From assembly GCA_028278525.1 (NCBI GenBank), contig JANQEE010000023.1:44613-108612 (forward strand): a DNA stretch of 64,000 nucleotides, written 5' to 3'. How positions within the stretch are numbered: position 1 is the stretch's first letter; every line of letters begins with the position of its first letter. The position numbers were made by a program, and so were the translations under genes. Under the pieces are notes generated by a model. It searched no databases. It saw nothing but the letters and a program-made list of their open reading frames with translations, and had not been told where the DNA came from. Below are positions 25,462 through 33,883 of this stretch, in pieces. Origin of the DNA: Minwuiaceae bacterium. Lineage in GTDB: Bacteria > Pseudomonadota > Alphaproteobacteria > Minwuiales > Minwuiaceae.

Positions 25462-25547
25462 GTCATTGCGAGCGCAGCGAAGCAATCTCGAGCGGCCGTG
25501 CTCTACGCCGTCGAGATCGCCACGGCCCTGCGGGCCTCGCGATGACG
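25462..25547 (+). repeat. Interspersed palindromic repeat, copy 3
   Basis: An 86-base copy of the GTCATTGCGAG...CTCGCGATGAC family, nearly identical to copy 2 (23,633-23,718) and in the same orientation. It lies upstream of the monooxygenase gene. Confidence 0.9.
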
Positions 25548-25592
25548 GCTCGGCGGCCGACCAGACCGGCCAGGCCCGCAAAAAGGAGCCCC

Positions 25593-25805
25593 TCACCGGC
25601 CGGACGACGGACCGGCCCGCTTCACCGCCTCGACATGTCGCTTCACCCGTTCCATCCGCCGCCAGCTCGACAGCGCGTCGATCTTGCGGATGGCCCGCCA
25701 CGCGGCTTCGACGTCCGCGGCGTTTCCGGCGGTGGGGTCTTTTGCGTAGGCGCGTACCGCCACTTTCGCAGCGGTAAGGGCCTCGATACGCGCGCGATTA
25801 TCCAT
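25593..25805 (-). CDS. Small hypothetical protein
   Basis: A 70-residue, Ala- and Arg-rich, probably all-helical cytoplasmic protein with segments such as ALTAAKVAVRAYAKD and DVEAAWRAIRKIDALSSW. No family was recognised. The ATG at 25805 has GAGAGG upstream. The frame is open further upstream, but the extension encodes low-complexity residues from the hairpin at 25,931, so the short form is preferred. The call rests on the start site and helical pattern only. Confidence 0.45.
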   Translation of the reverse strand: MDNRARIEALTAAKVAVRAYAKDPTAGNAADVEAAWRAIRKIDALSSWRRMERVKRHVEAVKRAGPSSGR

Positions 25806-25930
25806 CGCGTCGGCCTCTCTGTTGTGCGAAAGAACTGTAAGCAGACAGTACAGCACGGCTCTGTTACGGCGTCGTGGCAAGATTGTGGTACCGGCGAGTT
25901 TTCGCCGTTGTTTTCGCCGCTGTGGCCGTG

Positions 25931-26001
25931 CCGGCCCGCTCCCCCGTCCCAACCACCCCAAGGGTAACCTCATGGGTGGTTGGGACGGGGGAGCGGGCTG
26001 G
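25931..26001. repeat. Large hairpin element (intact copy)
   Basis: Twenty-eight-base arms with one mismatch around a 15-base loop; the left arm runs CCGGCCCGCTCCCCCGTCCC and on to 25,958, the right arm is 25,974-26,001. The loop contains AGGGTAACCT. The left arm and loop recur at 62,250-62,296, where the right arm is missing. Confidence 0.9.
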
Positions 26002-26100
26002 CTTGGTCGCACATAAGGAATCACCGCCGGCGGCCATTGCGGCGGCCGCGGATCGGTGGATGATCGTAGGCGAAAGCAACGCCTAAAGATCAACCGACCC

Positions 26101-27342
26101 GTGACCACCGACGTCTATCCTTCACACCCCCTCCGCGCGCTCGTCCGCGATCCCGCCTTCCTCCGCGTGTGGCTGGTCGGCGTGTTGAGCGGCATCGGCC
26201 GGTGGCTGGAGATGCTGGTGGTCGGCGTCTTCGCGGTGGAGGCGACGGGCTCGCCGTTCCTGGTCGCGCTGCTGGTGATCCTGCGCATGCTGCCGCTTGC
26301 CTTCCTCGGGCCGGTGGTCGGCGCCTTCGCCGACCGGCTCCCGCCGCAGCTCTTCCTCAGCCTCGCGCTCTTTCTGGCAATGCTGGTCTCGGCCATCGTC
26401 TCGGCCCTGTTCTGGCTCGGCATCGCGGAATACTGGCACGTCGCGGTTTCGGTGTTCGTTGCCGGCGCGATCTGGACCACCGACCTGCCGCTCCGCCGAC
26501 GCATGATGGGCGACGTCGCCGGGCCGGGCCGTCTCGCCCCGGCGATGAGCCTCGACAGCGCCTCCAACAACTTCACCCGCATGCTCGGGCCGCTGATCGG
26601 CGGCGTGCTGTATCAGTGGCTCGGCACCGGCGGTGCCTTCGCGCTGACGGTCGTGCTCTACGGCCTCTGTGTCGTGCTGCTGCTGACCCTTTCGCCCGGC
26701 GCCGTATCGCGCGCCGGGGCGGAGAGGGCGGTCCGCATCCTCGGCGATTTGCGCGAAGCCTTCCGCTTCGCTGCCCAGAACCCCGACATCCTCCGCATCC
26801 TCGGCGTCACCGTGGTGTTCAACATCTGGGGCTTCCCCTTCGCCGCGATGATCCCGGTGATCGGCGCCGACGAGTTGGGCTTGAGCCCTGGCGGGATCGG
26901 CCTACTCGCCGCGCTGGAAGGCGCCGGCGCCTTTGCCGGCGCGCTGATCATCGCCGTCCGCGCGCGCGCCATCGGCTACCGCCGCCTCTATTACTTCGGC
27001 ACGGTCGGCTTCCTGGTTCTGGTCTTCGCCGCCGGCTGGATGCCTTCCGCCATGCCGATGTCCGCCACCCTGTTCTGCATCGGCCTCTGCGCCGCCGGCT
27101 TCACCACCATGCAGAGCACCCTCATCTACGCCGTCGCCCCGCCGGAAATGCGCGGCCGCCTGTTCGGCCTCCTGGTGCTCTGCATCGGCACCGGCCTGAT
27201 CGGCTTCTCCAACATCGGCCTGATGGGCGAATGGTTCGGCGGCACCGCCGCGATCCGCATCGTCGCCGTGGAGGGGCTGGTACCGTTGGTGCTGATCGGG
27301 ATCGGCTGGCGGGAGTTGTGGCAGCGGGGGACGGTAAGGTGA
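26101..27342 (+). CDS. MFS transporter
   Basis: A protein of about 413 residues with around twelve transmembrane helices, of the enterobactin-exporter-like/MFS_3 group. Its N-terminus has HPLRALVRDPAFLRVWLVGVLSGIG, followed by the VVGAFADRLPP loop corresponding to the MFS signature between helices 2 and 3. These are proton-driven exporters; the substrate is unknown. No ATG lies before the first helix: a GTG at 26101 is chosen, and a GTG at 26056 is the alternative. It follows the intact hairpin element and precedes the low-GC island. Confidence 0.85.
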   Translation: MTTDVYPSHPLRALVRDPAFLRVWLVGVLSGIGRWLEMLVVGVFAVEATGSPFLVALLVILRMLPLAFLGPVVGAFADRLPPQLFLSLALFLAMLVSAIVSALFWLGIAEYWHVAVSVFVAGAIWTTDLPLRRRMMGDVAGPGRLAPAMSLDSASNNFTRMLGPLIGGVLYQWLGTGGAFALTVVLYGLCVVLLLTLSPGAVSRAGAERAVRILGDLREAFRFAAQNPDILRILGVTVVFNIWGFPFAAMIPVIGADELGLSPGGIGLLAALEGAGAFAGALIIAVRARAIGYRRLYYFGTVGFLVLVFAAGWMPSAMPMSATLFCIGLCAAGFTTMQSTLIYAVAPPEMRGRLFGLLVLCIGTGLIGFSNIGLMGEWFGGTAAIRIVAVEGLVPLVLIGIGWRELWQRGTVR

Positions 27343-27398
27343 TGTACCCTCCCTTTTGCCAATCGTCCGCAGGCCTACAATGGAAAAAACTAGAGTGC

Positions 27399-27926
27399 TC
27401 AGTGTCCCGCTAATTTCAAATAGAGCTTTTGCCCATCGGCCATGGACTCGTTGAAATAGGTGGGCAAGTCTGGTAGTTCATCTTTGAAAGAATCTACATC
27501 TTTTTCATTTTTTAATATGTAATTATAGTAATAGAGAGTGGATTCGCTTGCAATATTCATCTGAGGTATATTCATCATTGAATCAGAGTCCAAATGAGCA
27601 AGGAATTTATCTCTATAGGCGCGCATTTCTTTGTAAAATGCGTCCAAACTAGCCTCATTGATGGCGAGCTGAGTTAACAGCCCGAGCAGGAAAGCGTCTT
27701 TGTCTGTCACCATCTTTTGCCATCCGTGCACCTCCTTAGGGCCGAATAGCTTGCACCACTCGATGACAGCCATGTCCAAAAAATTGCTGTTGATGGTACA
27801 TTCAACGTTGTTTGTCGTATCAAATCTCGCATCGCCCATGCGCCATCCTGCTCGGTAGTAGGCTAGATTTCGTGCGAAGGTGAGACAGAGGATCGCTACC
27901 CGTCGAAGCTTCTCTTCACGTGTCAT
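27399..27926 (-). CDS. Putative HEPN-fold protein (AbiU2-like), possible RNase of a defence module
   Basis: A 175-residue, all-helical protein in a lower-GC island. The segment YRDKFLAHLD holds Arg105-x5-His111, the RX4-6H motif of HEPN ribonucleases; INSNFLDMAVIEWCKLFG earlier resembles the HEPN family seen in AbiU2-like proteins. HEPN proteins cut RNA in toxin-antitoxin and abortive-infection systems. The ATG at 27926 is chosen over an upstream TTG at 27959. It is divergent from the GHKL-nuclease gene across a 182-base AT-rich control region. The HEPN assignment is a motif judgement; a non-catalytic HEPN scaffold is also possible. Confidence 0.55.
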   Translation of the reverse strand: MTREEKLRRVAILCLTFARNLAYYRAGWRMGDARFDTTNNVECTINSNFLDMAVIEWCKLFGPKEVHGWQKMVTDKDAFLLGLLTQLAINEASLDAFYKEMRAYRDKFLAHLDSDSMMNIPQMNIASESTLYYYNYILKNEKDVDSFKDELPDLPTYFNESMADGQKLYLKLAGH

Positions 27927-28108
27927 TGCATGAATTTCCCCCCAAACGTCAAACCGCAAAATCCAACTTGTTCAGTTTTTGACTTTAACTGATTGCATAT
28001 CGCGTCTCTAATAAATGACGAAAAACAACTATACTGCTCTCGCAACGCGATAGATTGTTGGTGACATATGTTCACGTAATGTTCTATCCTTCTCGGCGGG
28101 AAAAATCA

Positions 28109-30127
28109 ATGGCAGAAAAGCGATACAAGGTCGAGGTCCAAGAAGACCACTTAGAAAGGCTGGCAAACGCCAGACCGATCCAAGCCGTTGCTGAGCTCAT
28201 TTGGAACGGTGCAGATGCCGACGCCACTATCATAGACGTATTGGTCGAATCCAACGAGCTCGGGATGCAGTCTGTCGTTGTTCAAGACAACGGCCATGGT
28301 ATCCCTCATCAGGACGCGCCGGTTTTATTCAAGAAGCTCGGCGGCTCGTGGAAAGCACATGGCAACCGATCCAAGACGGAATCGAGGATGCTGCACGGCA
28401 AAGAGGGTAAGGGTCGCCTCAAGGCGCTTGCCCTAGGTCGGGTCGCTGATTGGACGGTTGTCTACGAAGATAGCGAAAAATTCTACCGCTACACGATCAC
28501 ACTGATCCGCGACAATCTGGTCGATGTGCGAGTGTCTGACCCAGTCGAGGTGAATGAGACAGAAACCGGCGTTGAAGTCCGAATATTGGAGCTTCACCGA
28601 GAATTCCGGTCACTGGAAGGCGACAGTGCAATTCAGGAGCTCTCGGAGATATTCGCGTTGTATCTAAGCGATTACTCCGAGGTGGCCGTGTCGTACCAGG
28701 GCCGAAAGTTAGATCCGTCAGCTTCAATAGCAAGCCGGAAGACGATACAGCTCGAACCAATCGAACAAGAAGGACAGATCTACCCCGTCGAGCTGGAGCT
28801 CGTTGAGTGGAAGACGGTTACGGAACGTGTCGTCTACTTGTGTAGTGAAGACGGTTTTCCCTTTCAACGAATGCAGCCGAGATTTCATGCGCCTGGCTTT
28901 CAATTCTCAGCATATCTAAAGTCCAAGTATATTTCTCAGTTAAACGAAAAAGGTACACTCGATCTTGCGGAAATGAACCCCGTTCTTCAAGCAGCCTACG
29001 AACTTGCCCAGGAGAAGATCAAAGAACACTTTAAGAACCGCGAGCTAGAAGCCGCCCGGTCTGAGATTGAGGAGTGGAAGGCGGAGCAGATTTATCCCTA
29101 CAAAGAGGAGCCGCAGAGCTCTGTTGAGGAGGCCGAACGTAAGGTTTTCGATATTGTAGCCCTTAATGTGAACCGGCATCTTCCAGACTTTTCGGAAGCT
29201 AACCGGCAGGCTAAGGCTTTTCAGCTCCGTATGCTCCGACAGGCTATTGAGCGCGGCCCCGAAGAGCTTCAGTTGATTCTAAAGGAGGTACTCGACCTTC
29301 CCGATCGTAAACAACAGGAGCTCGCGAAGCTGCTTGAAGAAGCCTCTTTGGCAAACGTTATCAGTGCTTCCAGGTTAGTCGCGGACCGGCTTAAGTTTCT
29401 ACAGGGTTTGGAGGTGCTTCTTTTTGATTCCGAAATCAAGAAGCACCTAAAAGAGCGGAGCCAACTGCATCGAATTCTGGCCGACAACAACACTTGGGTG
29501 TTTGGCGAGGAGTTTAATCTCACAGTTGATGACCAATCGCTGACCCAGGTTCTGCGCAAGCACCGGAAATTGATAGGCGAGGAGATCGCAATCGATAGTC
29601 CTGTAAGGCGTGTGGACGGCACGAAGGGAGTCATCGATTTAATGCTGTCGAAGGCGGTGCCTCGAAATCATGCTGATGAACGAGAGCACTTGGTGGTTGA
29701 ACTTAAGAGGCCGACTGTGTCCATCGGCAGCAACGAGATAAGCCAAGTCAAATCATATGCGTTTGCGATTGCGGCGGATGAAAGATTTGAGCCACTAAAG
29801 ACTCGCTGGAACTTCTGGGTTGTTTCTAACGCTCTCGATAAGACCGGTAGGCTTGAAACGAGGCAGAGCGGACGACCGCGAGGACAGGTCTATAAGTCGG
29901 AAGAGGGAAATATCGAGGTTTGGTGCAAAACTTGGTCTGAGGTGCTTGAGGAGTGCAAGTCACGGATGCGCTTCGTACAGGAAAAGCTCCAGGCCAATGT
30001 CGACAAAGAAAGCTCGCTCAAATATCTGAAGAAAACTTATGAAAAATACCTGTCGGGCGTAGCTGAAAATGATGAGACAGGTGACCACGAAGAGGTTGTC
30101 GAAGTTGAACCAGAGGCGGCGAGTTAG
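28109..30127 (+). CDS. GHKL ATPase fused to a PD-(D/E)XK nuclease-like domain (candidate defence protein)
   Basis: A 672-residue protein. The N-terminal GHKL ATPase has N-box Glu29-x3-Asn33 in AELIWNGADADA, G1 box Asp60-x-Gly62-x-Gly64 in QDNGHGIP, and G2-type glycines 97-102 in HGKEGKGRLK. The middle (about 300-440) is helical. At the C-terminus, Asp510 (VIDLML), Glu531-x-Lys533 (VVELKRP) and Gln546 (EISQVKSY) form a PD-(D/E)XK pattern like that of Shedu/DUF4263 nucleases. MORC-like GHKL ATPases are known in prokaryotic restriction and conflict systems. Start at 28109, with GGCGGG upstream; the frame also opens at TTG 28055. GC content is near 48%, far below the neighbours, so recent transfer is likely. 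Confidence 0.75.
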   Translation: MAEKRYKVEVQEDHLERLANARPIQAVAELIWNGADADATIIDVLVESNELGMQSVVVQDNGHGIPHQDAPVLFKKLGGSWKAHGNRSKTESRMLHGKEGKGRLKALALGRVADWTVVYEDSEKFYRYTITLIRDNLVDVRVSDPVEVNETETGVEVRILELHREFRSLEGDSAIQELSEIFALYLSDYSEVAVSYQGRKLDPSASIASRKTIQLEPIEQEGQIYPVELELVEWKTVTERVVYLCSEDGFPFQRMQPRFHAPGFQFSAYLKSKYISQLNEKGTLDLAEMNPVLQAAYELAQEKIKEHFKNRELEAARSEIEEWKAEQIYPYKEEPQSSVEEAERKVFDIVALNVNRHLPDFSEANRQAKAFQLRMLRQAIERGPEELQLILKEVLDLPDRKQQELAKLLEEASLANVISASRLVADRLKFLQGLEVLLFDSEIKKHLKERSQLHRILADNNTWVFGEEFNLTVDDQSLTQVLRKHRKLIGEEIAIDSPVRRVDGTKGVIDLMLSKAVPRNHADEREHLVVELKRPTVSIGSNEISQVKSYAFAIAADERFEPLKTRWNFWVVSNALDKTGRLETRQSGRPRGQVYKSEEGNIEVWCKTWSEVLEECKSRMRFVQEKLQANVDKESSLKYLKKTYEKYLSGVAENDETGDHEEVVEVEPEAAS

Positions 30128-30192
30128 GTGGAACCCGGCGACGTTGACATTGCGACAGCCTCAACTTACCCCGCCGACATATCCGCCGTCAC

Positions 30193-30573
30193 TTACTCTC
30201 CCGGCCGCCTAGTCGTGAGATGGTCGCCCTGCACCCATTCGGCGAAGCTGCCGTCCTTGCGATAGCCGTGCCTGGCGAGGCAGGCGCGGCTGCCTTGCCG
30301 GACATAGAGGGCGGGGCGGCCGTCGGCGCAGCCGGGGTCGACGTTGAACGCCGAGATCCGCACCCATTTGCCGAGCCGTTCGTACATCGTGATCGCGTCG
30401 CCGAGGCTGTTCCGGCCGACCACCGGGCAGGACGGGTCGGGGCAGGAGTGGCGGTTCAGTTCCCTGGCGGTGACCCAGGCCTTGTCCTGCGCCGCCGCCG
30501 GCCGGTCCGTCGCGGCCAGCGCCAACAGTAGCAGGGCCGTCAGCGCCGCCGCGTGCCGCATTGCCCGGCTCAT
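30193..30573 (-). CDS. Exported SH3b-like domain protein
   Basis: A 126-residue secreted protein: a signal peptide (residues about 4-28, ending near RPAAAQ) followed by a small beta domain with four to six Cys, including SCPDPSCPVVG, resembling bacterial SH3 domains that bind cell-wall peptides or ligands. Its ATG overlaps the stop of the M20 hydrolase as ATGA, so it is translated from the same transcript. A functional link with a cytosolic amidohydrolase is not obvious. Confidence 0.65.
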   Translation of the reverse strand: MSRAMRHAAALTALLLLALAATDRPAAAQDKAWVTARELNRHSCPDPSCPVVGRNSLGDAITMYERLGKWVRISAFNVDPGCADGRPALYVRQGSRACLARHGYRKDGSFAEWVQGDHLTTRRPGE

Positions 30574-31796
30574 CGGTCGGCCAAAATCCCCGCGGCCGCG
30601 TCGGCCAGCACCTGGCAGCCCAGCACGATGTCGTTGTCGTGGCTGTCCTCGGCGAAGTCGTGGCTGATGCCGCCGATGGAGGGGATGAACAGCATGGCGG
30701 CGGGCAGGGTGGAGCAGATGACGCCGGCATCGTGGAACGCGCCGCTCGGCATCTCGGTCCATTGGCCCGGCGCGTTGGCCTCGGCCGCCTGGCCGATCTT
30801 CGCCCGCATGCCCTCGTCCATGTGCGAGGGCGCGAGGCGCACGCGGGTCGGTGCCGATTCCACTGTCGCGCCACCGCGCCCGTTGATCTCGTCGACCAGC
30901 CGCGCCGCCGTTTCCTCGAACCGGTCCAGCACGGCGGTGTCCGGGTCGCGGTATTGCAGGTCCAGCTCCGCATAGCCCGGCACGATGGAGGCGGCCCCCG
31001 GCGCGATCACCGCCCGCCCCATGGTCCAGACCGAGCGCGGGCCCGCCACCTTCGGGAATTCCTCGTTGATCGCGGCGGCGAGCGCGTAGAGCGCGGCGGA
31101 GGCGTCTTTCCGGATCGCCATCATCGTCGTGCCGGCGTGGTTCTGCTGGCCGTGGAAGCTAAACCGCCGCCCGCCCAGCCCGACGATCGAGGTGACCACG
31201 CCGATCTTCAGGCCGTCGTTCTCAAGCTGCGGCCCCTGCTCGATATGCGCCTCCAGGAAGCCGACATAGCGCTCGGGGTCCAGCCGCTCCCGCGGCACGC
31301 CGGCCAGGCCCGCCGCGGCCAGCGCGTCGGTCAGCCTCACCCCATCCTTGTCTTGCGCATCCGCCTCCATCTCGGCCGTGAATTCGCCGCAGAGCGAGCG
31401 GCTGCCCATGCAGCCGTAGAACCGCGATTCCTCGTCCTGCAGCGACACCGCGTCGACCGCCAGGTGCCGGGTCTCCGGATCTTCGGCCAGCGCCCTGGCC
31501 ACCTCCAGCCCGTAGATCACGCCAAGCGCCCCGTCCAGCCAGCCGCCGGTCGGCTGGGTGTCGGAGTGGGAGCCGATCAGCAGCGCCTTGCCGTCGTTCT
31601 TCGACCGCCCCAGCACATTGCCGACCCCGTCGATGCTCGCCTCCAGCCCGGCCGACTCGTACTGCCCTTTCAGCCAATGCCGCGCCTCCATGTCCTTCTC
31701 GGAAAATGCCGGTCGAACCACGCCGTTCTCGACAGCCCCGATGGAGCGTAAATGGCGCAGGTCTGACAGCAGGCGGTCGGCATTGATCTTCGGCAT
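30570..31796 (-). CDS. M20-family Zn-dependent amidohydrolase (N-carbamoyl amino acid / allantoate hydrolase type)
   Basis: A 408-residue di-zinc hydrolase of the hydantoinase/carbamoylase family. Metal-site motifs: GSHSDTQPTGGWLDGALGV (His and bridging Asp) and LQDEESRFYGCMGSR (Glu pair), then AHIEQGPQLE and, in the lid domain, FHGQQNHAGTT; a late GGISHDFAED supplies the last His. Members hydrolyse N-carbamoyl-amino acids, allantoate or ureidoglycolate with release of ammonia and CO2; the exact substrate is open. The ATG at 31796 has GAGGA upstream. It overlaps the SH3-protein gene by four bases. Confidence 0.85.
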   Translation of the reverse strand: MPKINADRLLSDLRHLRSIGAVENGVVRPAFSEKDMEARHWLKGQYESAGLEASIDGVGNVLGRSKNDGKALLIGSHSDTQPTGGWLDGALGVIYGLEVARALAEDPETRHLAVDAVSLQDEESRFYGCMGSRSLCGEFTAEMEADAQDKDGVRLTDALAAAGLAGVPRERLDPERYVGFLEAHIEQGPQLENDGLKIGVVTSIVGLGGRRFSFHGQQNHAGTTMMAIRKDASAALYALAAAINEEFPKVAGPRSVWTMGRAVIAPGAASIVPGYAELDLQYRDPDTAVLDRFEETAARLVDEINGRGGATVESAPTRVRLAPSHMDEGMRAKIGQAAEANAPGQWTEMPSGAFHDAGVICSTLPAAMLFIPSIGGISHDFAEDSHDNDIVLGCQVLADAAAGILADR

Positions 31797-31885
31797 GGCG
31801 GTGTCCTCTTCGTAACGCGGTCCCCGATTATCGCAGACCACTCCGCGCGATGCGATCCCTTGCCGCGACCTAGCCGAGCCAAGCG

Positions 31886-31970
31886 GTCATCGCGAGGCCC
31901 GCAGGGCCGCGGCGATCTCGGAGGGACGGAGCGCAGCCTCCCGAGATTGCTTCGCTCCGCTCGCAATGAC
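31886..31970 (-). repeat. Interspersed palindromic repeat, copy 4 (inverted)
   Basis: An 85-base copy of the repeat family in the opposite orientation to copies 1-3: it begins GTCATCGCGAGGCCCGCAGG and ends GCTCGCAATGAC. It lies upstream of the M20 hydrolase gene. Confidence 0.88.
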
Positions 31971-32002
31971 CTCCGGCGCGGACGAGTCCTATCGTCGAAA
32001 TC

Positions 32003-32461
32003 CTACCCCCGCGCGTCCGACCCATCCCCCCGGATATCCCTCGGAAACCCAAAGTCCCGCCGGTCCCCGCATTGCATCGACATTTTGTCGCTGCCGGGAA
32101 ACCGCACCACCAGCAGGTGATCGCTGCGCGCGGTGCAGGTCAGGGTCCGTACCTCCCGGTCCGCACTGCACCGCCAGCCGACCGCCTTATTCGCGATCGG
32201 CAACACCAGCGCCTCGCCCCGCCCAACCGTATGCGCGCGTCCGTCGGCCAGGATGGTGAAGTCCGCTTGGCCGCAGGTGATGTGCAGCGCCGAGGCCGGC
32301 GGCCGCGCCTCGCGCTCCTGCCGGTTCAGCGTGTTCACGATGGCCGTCAGCAGTAGGTAGGCGCTCAACACCAGACCGATCCCGACCGAGACGCCACGCC
32401 AGAACGGCCGCCGGTCGTCCGCCTGCTTCGGCTGCCCCGGCGTGTCAGGTATCTGACTCAC
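32003..32461 (-). CDS. One-helix exported protein, MSQIPDTP family (paralogue A)
   Basis: A 152-residue protein: a short N-terminal MSQIPDTP motif, FWRGV, one transmembrane helix (about 25-45), then an extracytoplasmic domain with conserved ITCGQADFTI, VGWRCS, LTCTARSD and DKMSMQCG. It starts at a GTG. It is clearly paralogous to the gene at 33,884, sharing the N-terminal motif, the FWRGV-helix, the VGWRC motif, the DKMS.(R/Q)C motif and about 70 bases of upstream sequence. No known family is recognised; the spaced cysteines suggest disulfides in a periplasmic domain. Confidence 0.7.
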   Translation of the reverse strand: MSQIPDTPGQPKQADDRRPFWRGVSVGIGLVLSAYLLLTAIVNTLNRQEREARPPASALHITCGQADFTILADGRAHTVGRGEALVLPIANKAVGWRCSADREVRTLTCTARSDHLLVVRFPGSDKMSMQCGDRRDFGFPRDIRGDGSDARG

Positions 32462-32593
32462 AACTTTCTCGCGCCGGGCGCGGTCTCGACAACCATGATC
32501 GCTCTGCGGAATGGCCGACGTATCGGCAACGCTACGGCGCCGAGCTTAGCGGCTTACACGGGAATAGTCTCTGTCGTCTCCTGCCCAAGCAGG

Positions 32594-33505
32594 TCAACCG
32601 GACACGAACGTCTCGACAAGGCCGGCTTCTCTCAGAATTCTCAGCGGTTCCGAGTATCCAAGATGTTTGTCGCGACCGCCTTGAAATATCTTGTCCCAAT
32701 AGGCGGTGTCTTTCGCGTAACCGAGCCGTAGTTTCCGTTTCGCCTTTTCTATCAAAGAGGATTTGTCCGAAGCGTCTGCAGCCTCTGCGGCCAGGCCAAC
32801 GAGCGCCGCCGCCTCGAGGACTCGCGCCGCACCATGCCAGTATTCGGATGACACGCCTTCCAGATGCTTGCTCGCCAGGACGAAATCCGCCGAATAGACG
32901 TAGGCGCGGCCGATGCTGAAATCCCAGTCTTCCCTGTTGTCTCTGATTGACAGCAGGATCTCGACGCCTTGGGTATGGAAGCCTCTTTCGATCAACGCGT
33001 AGGCGAGGTTGTTCTTGTAAATGGTGCTATCCGGTTTGCCGTCGACCGCCTTCTTGAAGAAGGCGACGGCGTTCGTGAAGTCGCTCCGATAGAACGCGAC
33101 GCTGCCTTTTATGTTCCAGGCTTCGACGTCATCGGTTTCCGCTTCCAGGATTTCCTCGGCAATGCGCAGGGCGTCGTCGTGCAGGCCCTGGCTGTAGTTG
33201 GCCAGCATCGCAGCCTTCTTCGCTTCGGTCACCGGGCTGAGGACCGTCGGTGGATTAACCAGATAAATCAGTACGAACACCGCCAGCGCGCCGCCGGCCC
33301 GCAGGCTCAGCACACCGCGATGAGCGATTTTCAAGTGGATGAATCCCGGGATCACGGCGGCGATACCGGCTGCGCTCAGGGCTGACAGAACGCGCAGGAA
33401 AAAGAACGGCTGTGGCGGTATCGGCTCTGTTCTAAGGCCGGCGTAAGCCAGAATACCGCAGAAAATAAGGCCGAACAGGAAGGCCAGAATGGTCTCGACT
33501 CTCAT
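32594..33505 (-). CDS. Membrane-anchored tetratricopeptide-repeat protein
   Basis: A 303-residue protein with three N-terminal hydrophobic helices (about 5-25, 40-60, 70-90) and a C-terminal helical-repeat region containing TPR-like units such as DVEAWNIKGSVAFYRSDFTNAVAFFKKAVDGKPDSTIYKNNLAYALIERG. TPR domains mediate protein contacts; the partner is unknown. The ATG at 33505 is the first Met before the helices, although the frame is open to 33604. It lies between the two MSQIPDTP paralogues, all on the same strand. GC content is lower than the surrounding catabolic genes. Confidence 0.75.
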   Translation of the reverse strand: MRVETILAFLFGLIFCGILAYAGLRTEPIPPQPFFFLRVLSALSAAGIAAVIPGFIHLKIAHRGVLSLRAGGALAVFVLIYLVNPPTVLSPVTEAKKAAMLANYSQGLHDDALRIAEEILEAETDDVEAWNIKGSVAFYRSDFTNAVAFFKKAVDGKPDSTIYKNNLAYALIERGFHTQGVEILLSIRDNREDWDFSIGRAYVYSADFVLASKHLEGVSSEYWHGAARVLEAAALVGLAAEAADASDKSSLIEKAKRKLRLGYAKDTAYWDKIFQGGRDKHLGYSEPLRILREAGLVETFVSG

Positions 33506-33639
33506 GCCGCTACATCCGGGGCAATTTTTCGCTTTAACTTGATGGTAGAATTTCGCGGATACTATGCTAGGGGTCAATGCGGGTTCAGCGGCAGCCGACC
33601 GCACGCCGCCTTCCGTATGCGATACGAAAGGATAAAAAA

Positions 33640-33771
33640 GTGTTTCACTTGCTCCGAATTACGTTGGTGGCCGTCTGCATGGCCATTGCGGCAGGCGCCG
33701 CCACGACCCATGCAGGCCCCAAGGAAGGCGGCCCAAAGCCTGGACCGTGTTGTGGAACGGGCGGTGACTGA
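33640..33771 (+). CDS. Tiny exported peptide, Gly/Pro/Cys-rich tail
   Basis: A 43-residue peptide. It starts at a GTG with AAAGGA seven bases upstream, has a signal-peptide-like N-terminus (FHLLRITLVAVCMAIAAGAATTHA), then a mature tail of about 18 residues, AGPKEGGPKPGPCCGTGGD, with a vicinal Cys pair. A plausible -35/-10 pair (TTGATG, 18-base gap, TATGCT) lies at about 33,540-33,569. It is divergent from the TPR gene. No family was recognised, and the gene call rests on the start signals and export signal only. Confidence 0.45.
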   Translation: MFHLLRITLVAVCMAIAAGAATTHAGPKEGGPKPGPCCGTGGD

Positions 33772-33883
33772 CCGGATCTGCCTCTAATCCGTCAACCGCC
33801 GTTCACCGCGTCTTGCAATATTGCGAGGACTACGAATACCGCCGAGAAGATGCCGCTGGCAACACCGACACAGTCGAATCGTC

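Noticed and set aside
23633..25547. Repeat-flanked monooxygenase as a composite transposon
   Set aside because: The flanking elements are 86-bp palindromes without transposase or target-site duplication that could be seen.
27926..28108. Strong sigma-70 promoter in the divergent region of the low-GC island
   Set aside because: TATACT and TTGACT hexamers are present but not at workable spacing to each other, so no site was annotated.
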